From Raineyella antarctica (lineage in GTDB: Bacteria; Actinomycetota; Actinomycetes; Propionibacteriales; Propionibacteriaceae), in NCBI RefSeq assembly GCF_900092135.1, contig NZ_FMYF01000001.1, positions 1 to 64,000 of the forward strand: 64,000 nt of DNA, written 5' to 3'. Positions within the stretch are counted from its first letter, which is position 1; each line of letters begins with the position of its first letter. The notes under the pieces are model-generated. The model saw only the letters and a program-made list of their open reading frames with translations. It made no database searches and was not told where the DNA came from. A program made the translations under genes and the position numbers. This document shows, one piece after another, positions 7,381 to 16,051 of this stretch.

Positions 7381-8649
7381 CTATGTCGTGGTGTGGTCGT
7401 TGCCGCGCATGCGGAGGGCGACGACGAGGCCCGACAGTGCGGTGAGCGCGGCGACCGCGCCGATGGCGGCGGGGATTCCGTACAGGTCTGCGATGAGCCC
7501 GGAAAGGAGCGCCCCGACGGCGAACCCACCGTCGCGCCACAGCCGGTAGATCCCGACGGACCGGGCCCGCCAGGTCGGGTGGGCCACGTCCCCGATCGCG
7601 GCGAGCAGGGTCGGATAGACCATGGCGGTCCCCAGGCCCAGGAGGACGGCGGCGACCAGCCAGATCGCGAAGGTGTCGCCTCCGGCGACGACGGCCAGGC
7701 CGACCGCCTGGACGAGCATGCCGGCGGTGATGAACCACTTGCGGCCCCACCTGTCGGAGGCGGCCCCGGTGAAGAGCTGCCCGGCACCCCAGACCGCGGG
7801 GTAGACGGCCGCGAGGATGCCGATCTGGTGCAGGCTGAGCCCGGCGCCGGCGAACAGGACGGGGAACAGGCCCCAGGCGAGGCCGTCGTTGAGGTTGTTG
7901 ACCATGCCCGCCTGGCTCACCGAGGACAGGGAGCGGTCCTTGAAGCTGGTGAGGGTGAAGATCTCCTTGGTGGTGAGGCCGGCGTGCGCCTGGTCGTGGG
8001 CGTTGACGTGCTGGGAGGCCTCGGCCCTGGCGTGGTGGTGGGTCTCGCGCACCCTCAGGACGGACAGGCCCAGGCCGAGGGCGATGTACGCCGCGCCGAG
8101 GAGGAACGGGGCGGGGCGCAGCCCGTATGCGGAGGCCAGGTACCCGGTGGCGAGGGCGGTCACGGCGACCCCGAGGTAGCCGGCTGCCTCGTTGAGGCCC
8201 ATGGCGAGGCCGCGCTGCCTCGGGCCGACGAGGTCCATCTTCATGATCACGGTGGTGGACCAGGTCAGGCCCTGGCTGGTGCCCAGGAGCACGTTCGCCG
8301 CGACGATCCACGCCCAGGTGGGCCCGAAGATGAGCATCAGCGGGATGGGGATGGCCACCAGCCAGCCGGCCACCAGCACCGGTTTGCGGCCGTACCGGTC
8401 CGAGAGCGTGCCCGCGAAGTAGTTCATCGCGGCCTTGGACAGGCCGAAGGCGAGGATGTACGTCAGCGCGCTGGTGTACAGACCGAGGTGAAACGTCTGG
8501 GACGCCAGCAGCGGCAGGACTGTGCGCTCCTGGCCGAGGGTGCCGCCGACGAGGGCGTTGACCGCGACCAGGAGGAGGAATTGGGCCAGGTTCTGCCGCA
8601 GTCCCAGCACCGGGCCGGAGGCGGCACCCTCTCCCGAGCCCCGGGTCAA
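7381..8649 (-). CDS. MFS transporter
   Basis: The 422-residue protein is a major facilitator with about 12 membrane segments. Each half has a loop 2-3 motif A variant: DRYGRKPVL in the N-half and DRWGRKWFI in the C-half. The central cytoplasmic loop is histidine-rich (RETHHHARAEASQHVNAHDQ), a feature seen in carriers that handle or sense metals. The TTG at 8649 is the only in-frame start near the family start, and the gene follows the MBL-rhodanese gene by 19 bases on the same strand, so they form an operon. The neighbourhood suggests export of a sulfur species, metal or thiol conjugate; the substrate is not established. Confidence 0.85.
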   Translation of the reverse strand: MTRGSGEGAASGPVLGLRQNLAQFLLLVAVNALVGGTLGQERTVLPLLASQTFHLGLYTSALTYILAFGLSKAAMNYFAGTLSDRYGRKPVLVAGWLVAIPIPLMLIFGPTWAWIVAANVLLGTSQGLTWSTTVIMKMDLVGPRQRGLAMGLNEAAGYLGVAVTALATGYLASAYGLRPAPFLLGAAYIALGLGLSVLRVRETHHHARAEASQHVNAHDQAHAGLTTKEIFTLTSFKDRSLSSVSQAGMVNNLNDGLAWGLFPVLFAGAGLSLHQIGILAAVYPAVWGAGQLFTGAASDRWGRKWFITAGMLVQAVGLAVVAGGDTFAIWLVAAVLLGLGTAMVYPTLLAAIGDVAHPTWRARSVGIYRLWRDGGFAVGALLSGLIADLYGIPAAIGAVAALTALSGLVVALRMRGNDHTTT

Positions 8650-8668
8650 TGATCCTTGCGTCGCCCGC

Positions 8669-10045
8669 TCACTGTTCGACCCCCGTGGCGACCGGGCGGC
8701 CTGCCGCCGCAGCCCACTCGTCGGGACCGCCGTCGAGGATCGTGATGCCTGACAGCCCGGCGCGTTCGAGCAGGCTGGCGCCCCCGCCGGCGCGTTCGCT
8801 GTGCCCGCACATCACCACGACCGGGCCCTCGGGCAGGGGGCCATCGGTCTTGAGGAGGTCACCGAGTTGGAGGTTGATCGCGCCCGGGACATGGCCGGCG
8901 GCGTATTCGGCCGCCTGGCGTACGTCGACGACGGTCGCGTCCGACATCCGGGCCAGGCCAGCGGCGTCGGTGAGTTCGGTGCGTTCGGTCGCGCCACCGT
9001 TCGCGGTCCAGGCGGCCATGTCCCCGGTGAGTTCGCCCGCGGGGGAGTCGAAGCCCACCTTGGCTGCGGCGGCGGCGATGGCCTCGGGATCCTGGTCCGC
9101 TCCGCGCACGATGACCAGGGGGGCCTGGGGATCGGCGAGCCAGCCCAGCCAGAGCGCGAACACGGGCCGCAAGGGGATGCTGATCGCGCCGGGGAGGTGC
9201 CCGGCGGCGAACTCACGGGTCGGTCGGGCGTCCACGACCTGCGCACCGGCGGCCAGCAGCTCCCGGACGCGGGCGGGTGAGAGCGGCGCGAGGCCCGCGG
9301 GCGAGGCCAGCACGGCCGGGCCACGGCGGTTCACCTCGGGCAGGCGGCGGAAGTAGCCGGGGAAGCTGCCCATCCGGGCCATCAGGGCCTGGACGAAGGC
9401 ATCCTCGCGCTCCAGCTGCAGCAGCGGGTTCGTGCGCCGTTCGCGTCCGATGGTCGTGGTGCGCTCCGCTCCGGCGCCGGCCGAGCAGAAGGATCCCGCG
9501 CCGTGGGTGGGCCAGACCGGGGTCTCGTCGGGCAGTTCCATCAGCCTGTGCAGGGAACGGTACTGTGCCCTGGCCAAGGGGACGGTCTGCTCGGGGCCGA
9601 CGAGGTCGGTCCGTCCGGCGGTGCCGACCATGAGCGAACCGCCGGTGAAGACTCCGGCGAGAGTGTCGCCCTCGTAGAGCAGGTAGGAAAGGTGCTCAGG
9701 CGAGTGCCCGGGAGTGGACAGGGCCCGGAGGGTGAGGCTGCCCAGGTCGAGGTCCTCACCGTCCGCGAGCCCCAGGTGGTCGAAGGCGCGCTCGCCCACG
9801 GCCGGGGAGATGATCCGCGCTCCCTCGACTGCTGCGAGTTCGGCGGTGCCGGAGACGAAGTCGGTGTGCAGGTGCGTCTCGACCGCGTAGACGATCCGCA
9901 GGCCGCGCGTTGCCGCTTCGGCCCGCAGGGCGCGCAGGTCGCGCTGCGGGTCCAGGGCCAGGGCGCGGCCCGCGCCCAGATCGAGCAGGTAGGTGGAGTT
10001 GCCGAGGCCTTCGTCGACAACAGGGATGGGGGCGATGGGAGCCAT
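8669..10045 (-). CDS. MBL-fold hydrolase with two rhodanese domains (persulfide dioxygenase-like)
   Basis: This 458-residue protein begins with a metallo-beta-lactamase fold related to ETHE1-type persulfide dioxygenases. It has the metal motif ETHLHTDFVSG at about residue 57, a GHSPEHLSYLL segment at about 115 and a downstream PTHGAGSFC. Two rhodanese modules follow. The first (VVDARPTREFAAGHLPGA) lacks the catalytic cysteine loop. The second (DVRQAAEYAAGHVPGA) has the active loop CGHSERAGG. Such proteins oxidise low-molecular-weight persulfides to sulfite and transfer sulfane sulfur. The third His of a canonical HxHxDH is Phe here, a variation I believe occurs in related bacterial MBL-rhodanese fusions. 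It is divergent from an ArsR-rhodanese regulator. Confidence 0.88.
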   Translation of the reverse strand: MAPIAPIPVVDEGLGNSTYLLDLGAGRALALDPQRDLRALRAEAATRGLRIVYAVETHLHTDFVSGTAELAAVEGARIISPAVGERAFDHLGLADGEDLDLGSLTLRALSTPGHSPEHLSYLLYEGDTLAGVFTGGSLMVGTAGRTDLVGPEQTVPLARAQYRSLHRLMELPDETPVWPTHGAGSFCSAGAGAERTTTIGRERRTNPLLQLEREDAFVQALMARMGSFPGYFRRLPEVNRRGPAVLASPAGLAPLSPARVRELLAAGAQVVDARPTREFAAGHLPGAISIPLRPVFALWLGWLADPQAPLVIVRGADQDPEAIAAAAAKVGFDSPAGELTGDMAAWTANGGATERTELTDAAGLARMSDATVVDVRQAAEYAAGHVPGAINLQLGDLLKTDGPLPEGPVVVMCGHSERAGGGASLLERAGLSGITILDGGPDEWAAAAGRPVATGVEQ

Positions 10046-10083
10046 TCTCGTCCTCTCCGGGGTCGGAGCCCCAGCCGGCGTAG

Positions 10084-10105
10084 TATTCCAAGAAAGCCTG
10101 GAATA
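10084..10105. promoter_or_regulatory. Operator for the ArsR-rhodanese regulator
   Basis: TATTCCA (10084-10090) and TGGAATA (10099-10105) form a perfect inverted repeat with an eight-base spacer. It lies in the divergent promoter region between the MBL-rhodanese gene and the ArsR-rhodanese gene, so one dimer could control both directions. Confidence 0.65.
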
Positions 10106-10144
10106 GAATTGACTCTAGTATTACATGGATCTTTGGAGGATCAA

Positions 10145-10825
10145 GTGGGGGACCGTGCAGAGAAGGCCGCGCTGTTCGAAGAATTCGCGCGAGTGGGCAA
10201 GGCCCTGGCCAACGGCAAGAGGCTGGAGCTGCTCGACCTCCTGGCCCAGGGCGAGCGCAGTGTCGAGGCCCTCGCCGCCGCCGCGGGCCTGGGTCTGAGT
10301 ACGGCCTCGGCCCACCTGCAGGCACTTCGCCAAGCCGGGCTCGTCTCCACCCGCAGGGAGGGCACGAAGATCTTCTACGGGATTGCCGGCCCGGACGTCC
10401 TGCGGCTGTTCGCTCTCCTGCGCTCGGTCGCCCAGGACCGGGTTCCTACGGTCGAGCCCCGCCGCGTCGCCTATCTCCAGCTCGAGGGGCCCCGCGCCCA
10501 GGAGCAGGCCCTGACCCGAGAAGAGCTGGCCGCTCATGCCAAGGAGGGCAGGCTGACCATCATCGACGTTCGTCCCGCCGACGAGTACCGTGCCGCCCAC
10601 CTCCCCGACGCGGTATCCATCCCGCTGGAGGAACTCGAGCAACGCATCTCCGAACTGCCCGCCGACGGTGAGCTCGTCGCCTACTGCCGGGGCGCCTACT
10701 GCGTCATGGCCTACGAAGCGCTCGACATCCTGCGCGCCCACGGTCTCCACGCCCGCCGGCTCGAGGACGGCATGCTCGAATGGCGATTGGCCGGTCTGGC
10801 CGTCGACGAAGGAGAGGCAGCCTAG
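10145..10825 (+). CDS. ArsR-family regulator fused to a rhodanese domain
   Basis: The 226-residue protein has an N-terminal ArsR winged helix (residues 10-95, with LSTASAHLQALRQAGLVSTR as the recognition region). A C-terminal rhodanese domain follows (residues 120-220, IIDVRPADEYRAAHLPDAVS) with active loop YCRGAYCVMA. Two cysteines flank the loop, so sulfane sulfur could be bound directly. The GTG at 10145 has a strong GGAGGA site five bases upstream. Fusions of this kind are thought to sense polysulfide or persulfide through the rhodanese cysteine. It probably represses the divergent MBL-rhodanese/MFS operon through the palindrome at 10084-10105. Confidence 0.9.
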   Translation: MGDRAEKAALFEEFARVGKALANGKRLELLDLLAQGERSVEALAAAAGLGLSTASAHLQALRQAGLVSTRREGTKIFYGIAGPDVLRLFALLRSVAQDRVPTVEPRRVAYLQLEGPRAQEQALTREELAAHAKEGRLTIIDVRPADEYRAAHLPDAVSIPLEELEQRISELPADGELVAYCRGAYCVMAYEALDILRAHGLHARRLEDGMLEWRLAGLAVDEGEAA

Positions 10826-10895
10826 AAACGGGTGCGAAGGTCCCTGCGCCCGCGAAGTGATCTGACCCCAGGGCAGCGGGCGTCCCGGGATGCGC

Positions 10896-11090
10896 CTACG
10901 CGCTCTCGACCCAGGTGGTGAGGAGGTGAGCCGCCTGCTCGACGTCGCTGGCCGTGGTCCAGCGGCCGAGAGGGAGCCGGACGGCGGACATGGCCCGGTC
11001 CGTGGGGACGTCCATCCGCATCATCGTGAGGTGGGCACCGGCCGCGCCCTGAGCCATCGGGCAGTATCCGGTGAGGATGCCGGAGTGGCC
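10896..11090 (-). pseudogene. C-terminal remnant of a cysteine desulfurase
   Basis: The minus strand encodes a tail reading HLTMMRMDVPTDRAMSAVRL, then PLGRWTTASDVEQAAHLLTT and WVESA before the stop. This matches the end of NifS/IscS-type cysteine desulfurases (the AlGAlRlSlGRfTTeeEid segment). A stop in frame at 11091 and the SulP gene beyond it remove the PLP domain and the active-site lysine. It is a broken gene end. Its presence beside rhodanese genes suggests the sulfur cluster was once larger. Confidence 0.7.
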
Positions 11091-11127
11091 TCAGGGGCCG
11101 AGGGCGGATCTTGGGCCGGATGCCTGC

Positions 11128-12672
11128 TCAGTGCCCCTCTCCCAGTCTCCCGGACAGGCGCTCGAGGCGCCGCAGGCTCTCGCCGTCGAGGCCGACGATC
11201 TCTGCCTTCTTGCCCCGCGCCGCGTACTTGTTCCGGACCGCATCGAGGGTCGCGACCGTGGATGCGTCCCAGATATCCGCGGCAGTGAGGTCGATGATGA
11301 CGGTCTCGGGGTCGCCGGCATAGTCGAACTGGTAGACGAGGTCGTTGCTGGAGGCCCAGAACAGCTCGCCCTCGACCGCGTAGCGGCGGACGTCGACGGT
11401 TCCGTCGCCGTCGACGTCGGTTTCCCAGACCGGCTCGATCAGCACCATGTGGGCGACGCGGCGGGCGAACATCACCATTGCGGTGAGGACGCCCAGGACG
11501 ACGCCGATCGCGAGGTTGTGCGTGGCCACGGTCGCGACGACGGTCACGAGCATGACGAGGGTCTCCGACAGCGGCATCATCCGCAGGGTCGAGGGCCGCA
11601 GGCTGTGCCAGTCGATGGTCCCGACCGAGACCATGACCATGACGGCGACCAGGGCTGCCATCGGTATCAGGCCGACCACATCACCTAGGGCGACCACGAG
11701 GATGAGGAGGAAGAGGCCGGCGATGAAGGTCGAGATCCGGGTGCGGGCTCCCGACTGCTTGACGTTGATCATCGTCTGGCCGATCATCGCGCAGCCACCC
11801 ATGCCACCGAAGAAGCCGGTGACCACGTTGGCCACACCCTGGCCCCAGCTCTCGCGGGTCTTGTCAGAGTGCGTATCGGTGATGTCGTCGACCAGCTTGG
11901 CGGTCATCAGGGACTCCATGAGTCCGACCAGGGCCATGGCGATCGCGTAGGGGCCGATGATCCGGAGGGTGTCGAAGGACAGTGGGACGTTCGGGAAGAA
12001 GAACTCGGGCAACGACTGCGGTAGCGCACCCTGGTCGGAGACGTTGGGGACGCGCCAGCCCGCAACCACGACGACCGCGGTGATCACCACGATGGTGACC
12101 AACGGGGCGGGTACGACGGAGGTCAGCCGAGGCAGGAACACCAGCATCGCGATCCCTGCCGCGACCAGCGGATAGACCAGGAGCGGGATGTCGCCGCCGA
12201 TCAGGTGGGGCAACTGGGCGGTGAAGATGAGGATGCCCAGGGCGTTGACGAACCCTGTCATCACGCTGCGCGGGATGAAGCGCATCAACTTCGCCACGCC
12301 CAGGACAGCCAGCACGACCTGCAGCAGCCCTGCCAGGATCACCGTGGCCAGGAAGTAGTCGAAACCGTAGTTGCGCGCGACAGGGGCAATGACGAGGGCG
12401 ACCGCTCCGGTGGCGGCGCTGATCATCGCCGGGCGACCGCCCACGAAGGCGATCGTGACGGCCATGGTGAAGGACGCGAAGAGCCCGACCTGTGGGGCGA
12501 CGCCGGCCAGGATGGAGAACGAGATCGCCTCGGGGATCAGTGCCAGTGCGACGACCAGGCCGGCCAGGACCTCGGTCTTGAGTCGACGTGGCGACCGGAG
12601 GACGGACCGAACAGTATCCGGGTGACCCTGGGAGTGTTGATGCGCCAGCTCGGGCGCGACGGTCGGAGTCAT
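11128..12672 (-). CDS. SulP-family anion transporter with STAS domain
   Basis: The 514-residue protein is a SulP/SLC26 carrier. The membrane domain starts at about residue 30 with [20 protein letters not shown] and contains the substrate-site segment [36 protein letters not shown] is the conserved helix 8 region. A STAS domain occupies roughly residues 420-510 ([20 protein letters not shown]). Members import sulfate, bicarbonate or other anions in symport with H+ or Na+. The substrate here is open; sulfur genes next door favour sulfate, but this branch also resembles bicarbonate carriers. Expression is probably controlled by the upstream MerR protein through the operator at 12742-12762. Confidence 0.92.
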   Translation of the reverse strand: MTPTVAPELAHQHSQGHPDTVRSVLRSPRRLKTEVLAGLVVALALIPEAISFSILAGVAPQVGLFASFTMAVTIAFVGGRPAMISAATGAVALVIAPVARNYGFDYFLATVILAGLLQVVLAVLGVAKLMRFIPRSVMTGFVNALGILIFTAQLPHLIGGDIPLLVYPLVAAGIAMLVFLPRLTSVVPAPLVTIVVITAVVVVAGWRVPNVSDQGALPQSLPEFFFPNVPLSFDTLRIIGPYAIAMALVGLMESLMTAKLVDDITDTHSDKTRESWGQGVANVVTGFFGGMGGCAMIGQTMINVKQSGARTRISTFIAGLFLLILVVALGDVVGLIPMAALVAVMVMVSVGTIDWHSLRPSTLRMMPLSETLVMLVTVVATVATHNLAIGVVLGVLTAMVMFARRVAHMVLIEPVWETDVDGDGTVDVRRYAVEGELFWASSNDLVYQFDYAGDPETVIIDLTAADIWDASTVATLDAVRNKYAARGKKAEIVGLDGESLRRLERLSGRLGEGH

Positions 12673-12741
12673 GGGGTTGCCTCGCAGATGGGGGAGGAGG
12701 GGCCCGCAACGGAACTCGCCGCGCGAAGGCCCCGATTGCCA

Positions 12742-12762
12742 AACCTAACGTTACGTGAGGTT
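12742..12762. promoter_or_regulatory. MerR-type operator in the SulP promoter
   Basis: Two ten-base arms (AACCTAACGT at 12742-12751 and ACGTGAGGTT at 12753-12762) form an inverted repeat with one mismatch around a single central base. This long, closely centred dyad is typical of MerR operators and lies between the MerR gene and the SulP gene, about 70 bases before the SulP start. Confidence 0.7.
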
Positions 12763-12811
12763 GGTTAGGGTGCGGAAATCGGCGCGGAATGCGTGCGCAC
12801 CCAGGGCAGGG

Positions 12812-13219
12812 CTACTGCCCGGATCCGTCCGAGGCAGAGAGGGCTCGCAACCGATCGAGGAACTCGTCGGCCATCTGCATCTTTCGTGACAGATCCGCGC
12901 GGCGCTCAGCTGCGAGGCTCTCGAATCGCCGCAGCTCCTGCAGTGCCGTCTCGGGCGCTTCGCCAGCGGCAAGGGCGTCGGTCAGGGTGAGCAGGTCCTG
13001 CATCTCCTGCAGGCTGAACCCCAGCGGCTTCATCCGCCGGATGAGCAGCAGCCGTTCCACGTCCGCCTCCGAGTACAGCCGGAAGCCGCCGTCGGTGCGT
13101 CCGGTCGGGTGCACCAGGCCGATCTCGTCGTAGTGCCGCAACGTACGCAGGCTGAGACCGGTGCGCTCAGCCACCACGCCGATGTGCATCACCGAGGACT
13201 CCTGGGCCTGACCACTCAT
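12812..13219 (-). CDS. MerR-family transcriptional regulator
   Basis: This 135-residue protein has the MerR winged helix: HIGVVAERTGLSLRTLRHYD, then EIGLVHPTGRTDGGFRLYSE, then EADVERLLLIRRMKPLGFSL. A dimerisation coiled coil follows to the C-terminus. There is no cysteine-rich metal loop, so the effector is probably not a metal bound in the mercury-type manner. The start at 13219 is supported by CAGACT ending six bases upstream (leaderless). A second option is the ATG at 13189, which has an AGGAG site. It is co-oriented with, and upstream of, the SulP gene and likely controls it. Confidence 0.88.
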   Translation of the reverse strand: MSGQAQESSVMHIGVVAERTGLSLRTLRHYDEIGLVHPTGRTDGGFRLYSEADVERLLLIRRMKPLGFSLQEMQDLLTLTDALAAGEAPETALQELRRFESLAAERRADLSRKMQMADEFLDRLRALSASDGSGQ

Positions 13220-13269
13220 CGGCCCAGTCTGCCCGATCTCGTCCGCGAGGGCGCGCTGGCTGATCTGCT

Positions 13270-13452
13270 CATCACCAGGGGTCTTGGCCGACCAGCGTCC
13301 GGCCGACAAGGCCGACGCGATCACCGATCTGACCCGTACCCACCCCACGGCGATGGTCGGGGACGGCATCAGCGACGCCGCGCCGCGCGCAGACCACCCG
13401 GACTGGCCGCACACCGCAGACGGCCGCGGCACTCGAACCGGTCCGCGCATAG
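13270..13452 (+). pseudogene. ctpG 3'-fragment with internal deletion
   Basis: Positions 13270-13380 are nearly identical to ctpG positions 6796-6910, including ADQRPADKA and the MVGDGIxDA hinge (Asn replaced by Ser). The similarity then jumps about 285 bases to the ctpG C-terminus, ending GTRTGPRI-like with the same stop and the same downstream bases (7258-7280). It is a partial duplicate that lost the last membrane helices. It shows that a ctpG-bearing unit was duplicated or recombined across this region. Confidence 0.85.
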
Positions 13453-13503
13453 GTCCCACCCACGAGCCGTGGACGGTCACACCGAGGGGGACCGGGTAGC
13501 TGG

Positions 13504-14637
13504 TCAGGATCGGGCGGGGTTGGCGGGTGGGAGCGTGATCGTGAACCGCGCGCCGTTTCCGGGGCCGTCGCTGTGGGCGAGGAGCGTGCCGTGGTGGGCT
13601 TCGACGAGGGCCCGGGCGATGGTCAGGCCGAGGCCGGACCCGGTGCTGTGCGGCCCCTTCGTGAAGCGGTGGAAGAGGTGTTCGGCTTCGGACGGGGGGA
13701 AGCCGTCCCCGGTGTCGCTGACGATGATCTGCGCGGGCGCGCTTCGGGCGGTGTCGCGCGGTTGTGCCGTGAGCGTCACGGTGCCTCCGGGCGGCGTGTG
13801 GCGCAGGGCGTTGTCGAGCAGGCACCCCAGTGCCTCCTGGATCCGGTCGGGGTCGACCAGCACCAGGGGGAGACCTGGGTTGATGGTCGCCTCGAGGTGG
13901 ATGCCGGCGGCGCGGTAGCGCTCGCGTTGGGCGCCGAGGGCCTCCTCCACCAGGGCGGGGATGGCGACGGGTTCGACGTTGAGGAGGAGTTGGCGTTCCT
14001 CGGCCCGGGAGACGACTTCGAGGTCGGCGACGAGGCGTCGCAGCCGGGCGCTCTGGGCAGTCAGGGTTTCCAGGGTCAGGTCGTCGGGAGGTAGGACGTG
14101 CTCGCGTACGGCTTCCAGGGTCGCTTCGATCGACGTGATCGGTGTGCGGAGCTGGTGGGCCAGATCTGCGGTGAGCTCCCTGCGGGTCGTCTCGGTGGAC
14201 TGCAGCCGCTCGGCGAGGTCGTTCAGTGAGGTTGTGAGAGTGGCGAGTTCGGGTCCCATTCCGGGGTCGAGGACGCGCGCGTCGAGGTGTCCGTCGGCCA
14301 GGTGACGACCGGTGTCGGCGGCCTCCGCCACGGCCGCTGCGAGGCGTCGGGCCACGAGCCAGCTGATCGTGGAGGCGGTGAACGTGGCGATGACCACGCC
14401 GACGCCGACCGACACCAGGACGGCCTGGTCGACGGCCCGGCCGATGTGTTCGAGGACCTTCGCATCGAGGGGCACGGCGGCCCTGCGCAGGTGCAGCTGG
14501 AACACGGCCGGTGCGACGAGCAGCACGGTCAGGACGACGGTGCCGGCGCCTGCCACGATGACCAGCAGGTTGTTGAGCAGGAGGCGGGGTGCCAGCCCGA
14601 GGCGCGCGAGCCCGGCGCTGATCGGCCGGCGGGTCAT
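13504..14637 (-). CDS. Sensor histidine kinase
   Basis: The 377-residue membrane kinase has two membrane segments (about residues 22-45 and 73-95) enclosing a short outer loop, then a HAMP region. The H-box is TADLAHQLRTPITSIE, the N-box LGCLLDNALRHTPPGG and the G-boxes DTGDGFPPSE and GSGLGLTIAR, so it should be catalytically complete. Its start overlaps the stop of the response regulator gene by four bases (ATGA), marking a cognate pair. It is the last gene of a four-gene operon running from the SHOCT protein at 16329. The tiny periplasmic loop suggests it senses the membrane, or relies on the PepSY protein in the same operon. Confidence 0.92.
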   Translation of the reverse strand: MTRRPISAGLARLGLAPRLLLNNLLVIVAGAGTVVLTVLLVAPAVFQLHLRRAAVPLDAKVLEHIGRAVDQAVLVSVGVGVVIATFTASTISWLVARRLAAAVAEAADTGRHLADGHLDARVLDPGMGPELATLTTSLNDLAERLQSTETTRRELTADLAHQLRTPITSIEATLEAVREHVLPPDDLTLETLTAQSARLRRLVADLEVVSRAEERQLLLNVEPVAIPALVEEALGAQRERYRAAGIHLEATINPGLPLVLVDPDRIQEALGCLLDNALRHTPPGGTVTLTAQPRDTARSAPAQIIVSDTGDGFPPSEAEHLFHRFTKGPHSTGSGLGLTIARALVEAHHGTLLAHSDGPGNGARFTITLPPANPARS

Positions 14638-15353
14638 CCCGGACCCATCCGGTAGCCGACGCCGCGGATCGTGAGCACGTAGCGCGGGTCACGTGGATCA
14701 TCGCCCAGCTTGTGGCGCAGGTGGCCCACATGGATGTCGACGAGGTGCTCATCACCCGGTGCGGAACCTGCCCCACCCTCCCAGACCCGGTCCAGCAGCT
14801 GTGCCCGGGTGAACACCATCCGGGGGGCGCTGCTCAGGGCCTCCAGCAGTTCGTACTCGGTGCGCGTCAGGGGGACCACCGATCCGGCCACGCGGACCTC
14901 GCGGGCCGGCACGTCGATGACGAGCTGGCCGAAGACACGCGTGTCCGTGCCGGCCGGCGACGCGGCGCCGGCCACGGGGGTGCGGGGGCGTCGCAGGAGG
15001 GTGCGGACCCGTGCCACCAGCGCGCGGGGGGAGAAAGGCTTGATGACGTAGTCGTCGGCGCCGACGGCGAGCCCGATCAGCATGTCGACCTCATCGGCGC
15101 GCGCGGTCAGCATCAGGATGTAGCAGGTACTGAAGGTACGCAGGCGTCGACACACCTCGATGCCGTCCATGCCGGGCAGGCCCAGGTCGAGCACGACGAC
15201 GTCGGGCTCGGACTCCTGCGCGAGCGCGAGCGCCGTCTCCCCGTCGGCGGCGGTGCGGACCTCGAAGCCGTCCTTGACCAGGTAGCCCTCCACGACCCGC
15301 ACGATGCTGGGCTCATCGTCGACGACCAACGCGCTCAGCTTCTTCTCTGTCAC
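14634..15353 (-). CDS. OmpR/PhoB-family response regulator
   Basis: This 239-residue regulator has a receiver domain (VVDDEPSIVRVVEGYLVKDG, phosphoacceptor in VVVLDLGLPGMDG, switch Lys in DDYVIKPFSP). A linker of about 20 residues leads to a winged-helix trans_reg_C domain ending DPRYVLTIRGVGYRMGPG. The GTG at 15353 shares one base with the stop of the upstream PepSY gene, and its own stop overlaps the kinase start. It is probably phosphorylated by the downstream kinase and may act on the duplicated promoters at 16330-16440 and 16968-17070. Confidence 0.93.
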   Translation of the reverse strand: MTEKKLSALVVDDEPSIVRVVEGYLVKDGFEVRTAADGETALALAQESEPDVVVLDLGLPGMDGIEVCRRLRTFSTCYILMLTARADEVDMLIGLAVGADDYVIKPFSPRALVARVRTLLRRPRTPVAGAASPAGTDTRVFGQLVIDVPAREVRVAGSVVPLTRTEYELLEALSSAPRMVFTRAQLLDRVWEGGAGSAPGDEHLVDIHVGHLRHKLGDDPRDPRYVLTIRGVGYRMGPG

Positions 15354-16051
15354 TAGGCGTCCTCCTCCGCAAGGAACTGGCCGTGCCACGTGTGGTACCA
15401 GACCGCGCCCGTGGTGGCGTTCACCGACAGCATGCCCACCTTCTTGCCACCTGAGGTGGTGTCGATCGTGTAGTAGCCGGGATAGGCCTCGGGGGTGGCC
15501 GCCGTCTGGCCGGCCGCGTTGGTCGGCAACCACCGGTTGGCGATGGCCACCGCCTGATCGGCGGAAACCGTGGCCGTACGGTTGCCGGTGTTCCACATCA
15601 TGGCAGGCCCGTACTCGGTGGCGACCGCACCGGTGGCCGGATCGACGAGTACCTCCGTCGTGGGGGCACCCGAGGTGTCCTTCAACTCGACATAGAAGTT
15701 GTTGGTGAACTGCATCACTTCACCCGGACGCAGCCCGCTGGAAGCGGCGGCCTGGGTGGCGCGGGCGCGGGCCTGGGCGATCGTCCCGACCCGCACGCCG
15801 TCACCGGCCAGCCATACCCGGCCGCCCATCATGCCCCCGGACGGTCCACCGACCTGTCCGCGGCCGCCGGGACCCGTCATTGGGGCGCCGTGCCCCGACC
15901 ACTGCGGCGCGACACCACCCACAGGTGCTGGGGGCCGTCCGAACCCCCATGCCACGAAAGCCACCGAGGCGACCAGCAGTAGGCCGGCAACGGCCAGCAC
16001 CACCCAGGCCAGCCACCGCGGGCCGGCCTTGCTCAGACGCTTCCTGGTCAT
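15353..16051 (-). CDS. Membrane-anchored PepSY-domain protein
   Basis: The 232-residue protein has one N-terminal membrane segment (about residues 14-36) and a Gly/Pro/Met-rich linker. Two PepSY-like modules follow, each reading like AIANRWLP and EVLVDPATGAVATEYGPAMM / LSVNATTGAVWYHTWHGQFL. PepSY domains bind and restrain partner enzymes or sensor kinases outside the cell. Its ATG overlaps the stop of the SHOCT gene (ATGA) and its stop touches the regulator start, so it is embedded in the two-component operon. It is a plausible extracytoplasmic partner for the kinase, whose own outer loop is small. Confidence 0.8.
   Translation of the reverse strand: MTRKRLSKAGPRWLAWVVLAVAGLLLVASVAFVAWGFGRPPAPVGGVAPQWSGHGAPMTGPGGRGQVGGPSGGMMGGRVWLAGDGVRVGTIAQARARATQAAASSGLRPGEVMQFTNNFYVELKDTSGAPTTEVLVDPATGAVATEYGPAMMWNTGNRTATVSADQAVAIANRWLPTNAAGQTAATPEAYPGYYTIDTTSGGKKVGMLSVNATTGAVWYHTWHGQFLAEEDA

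Noticed and set aside
10826-11127. Plus-strand small genes in the gap after the ArsR-rhodanese gene
   Set aside because: The plus-strand frames lack similarity, while the minus strand shows a cysteine desulfurase tail.
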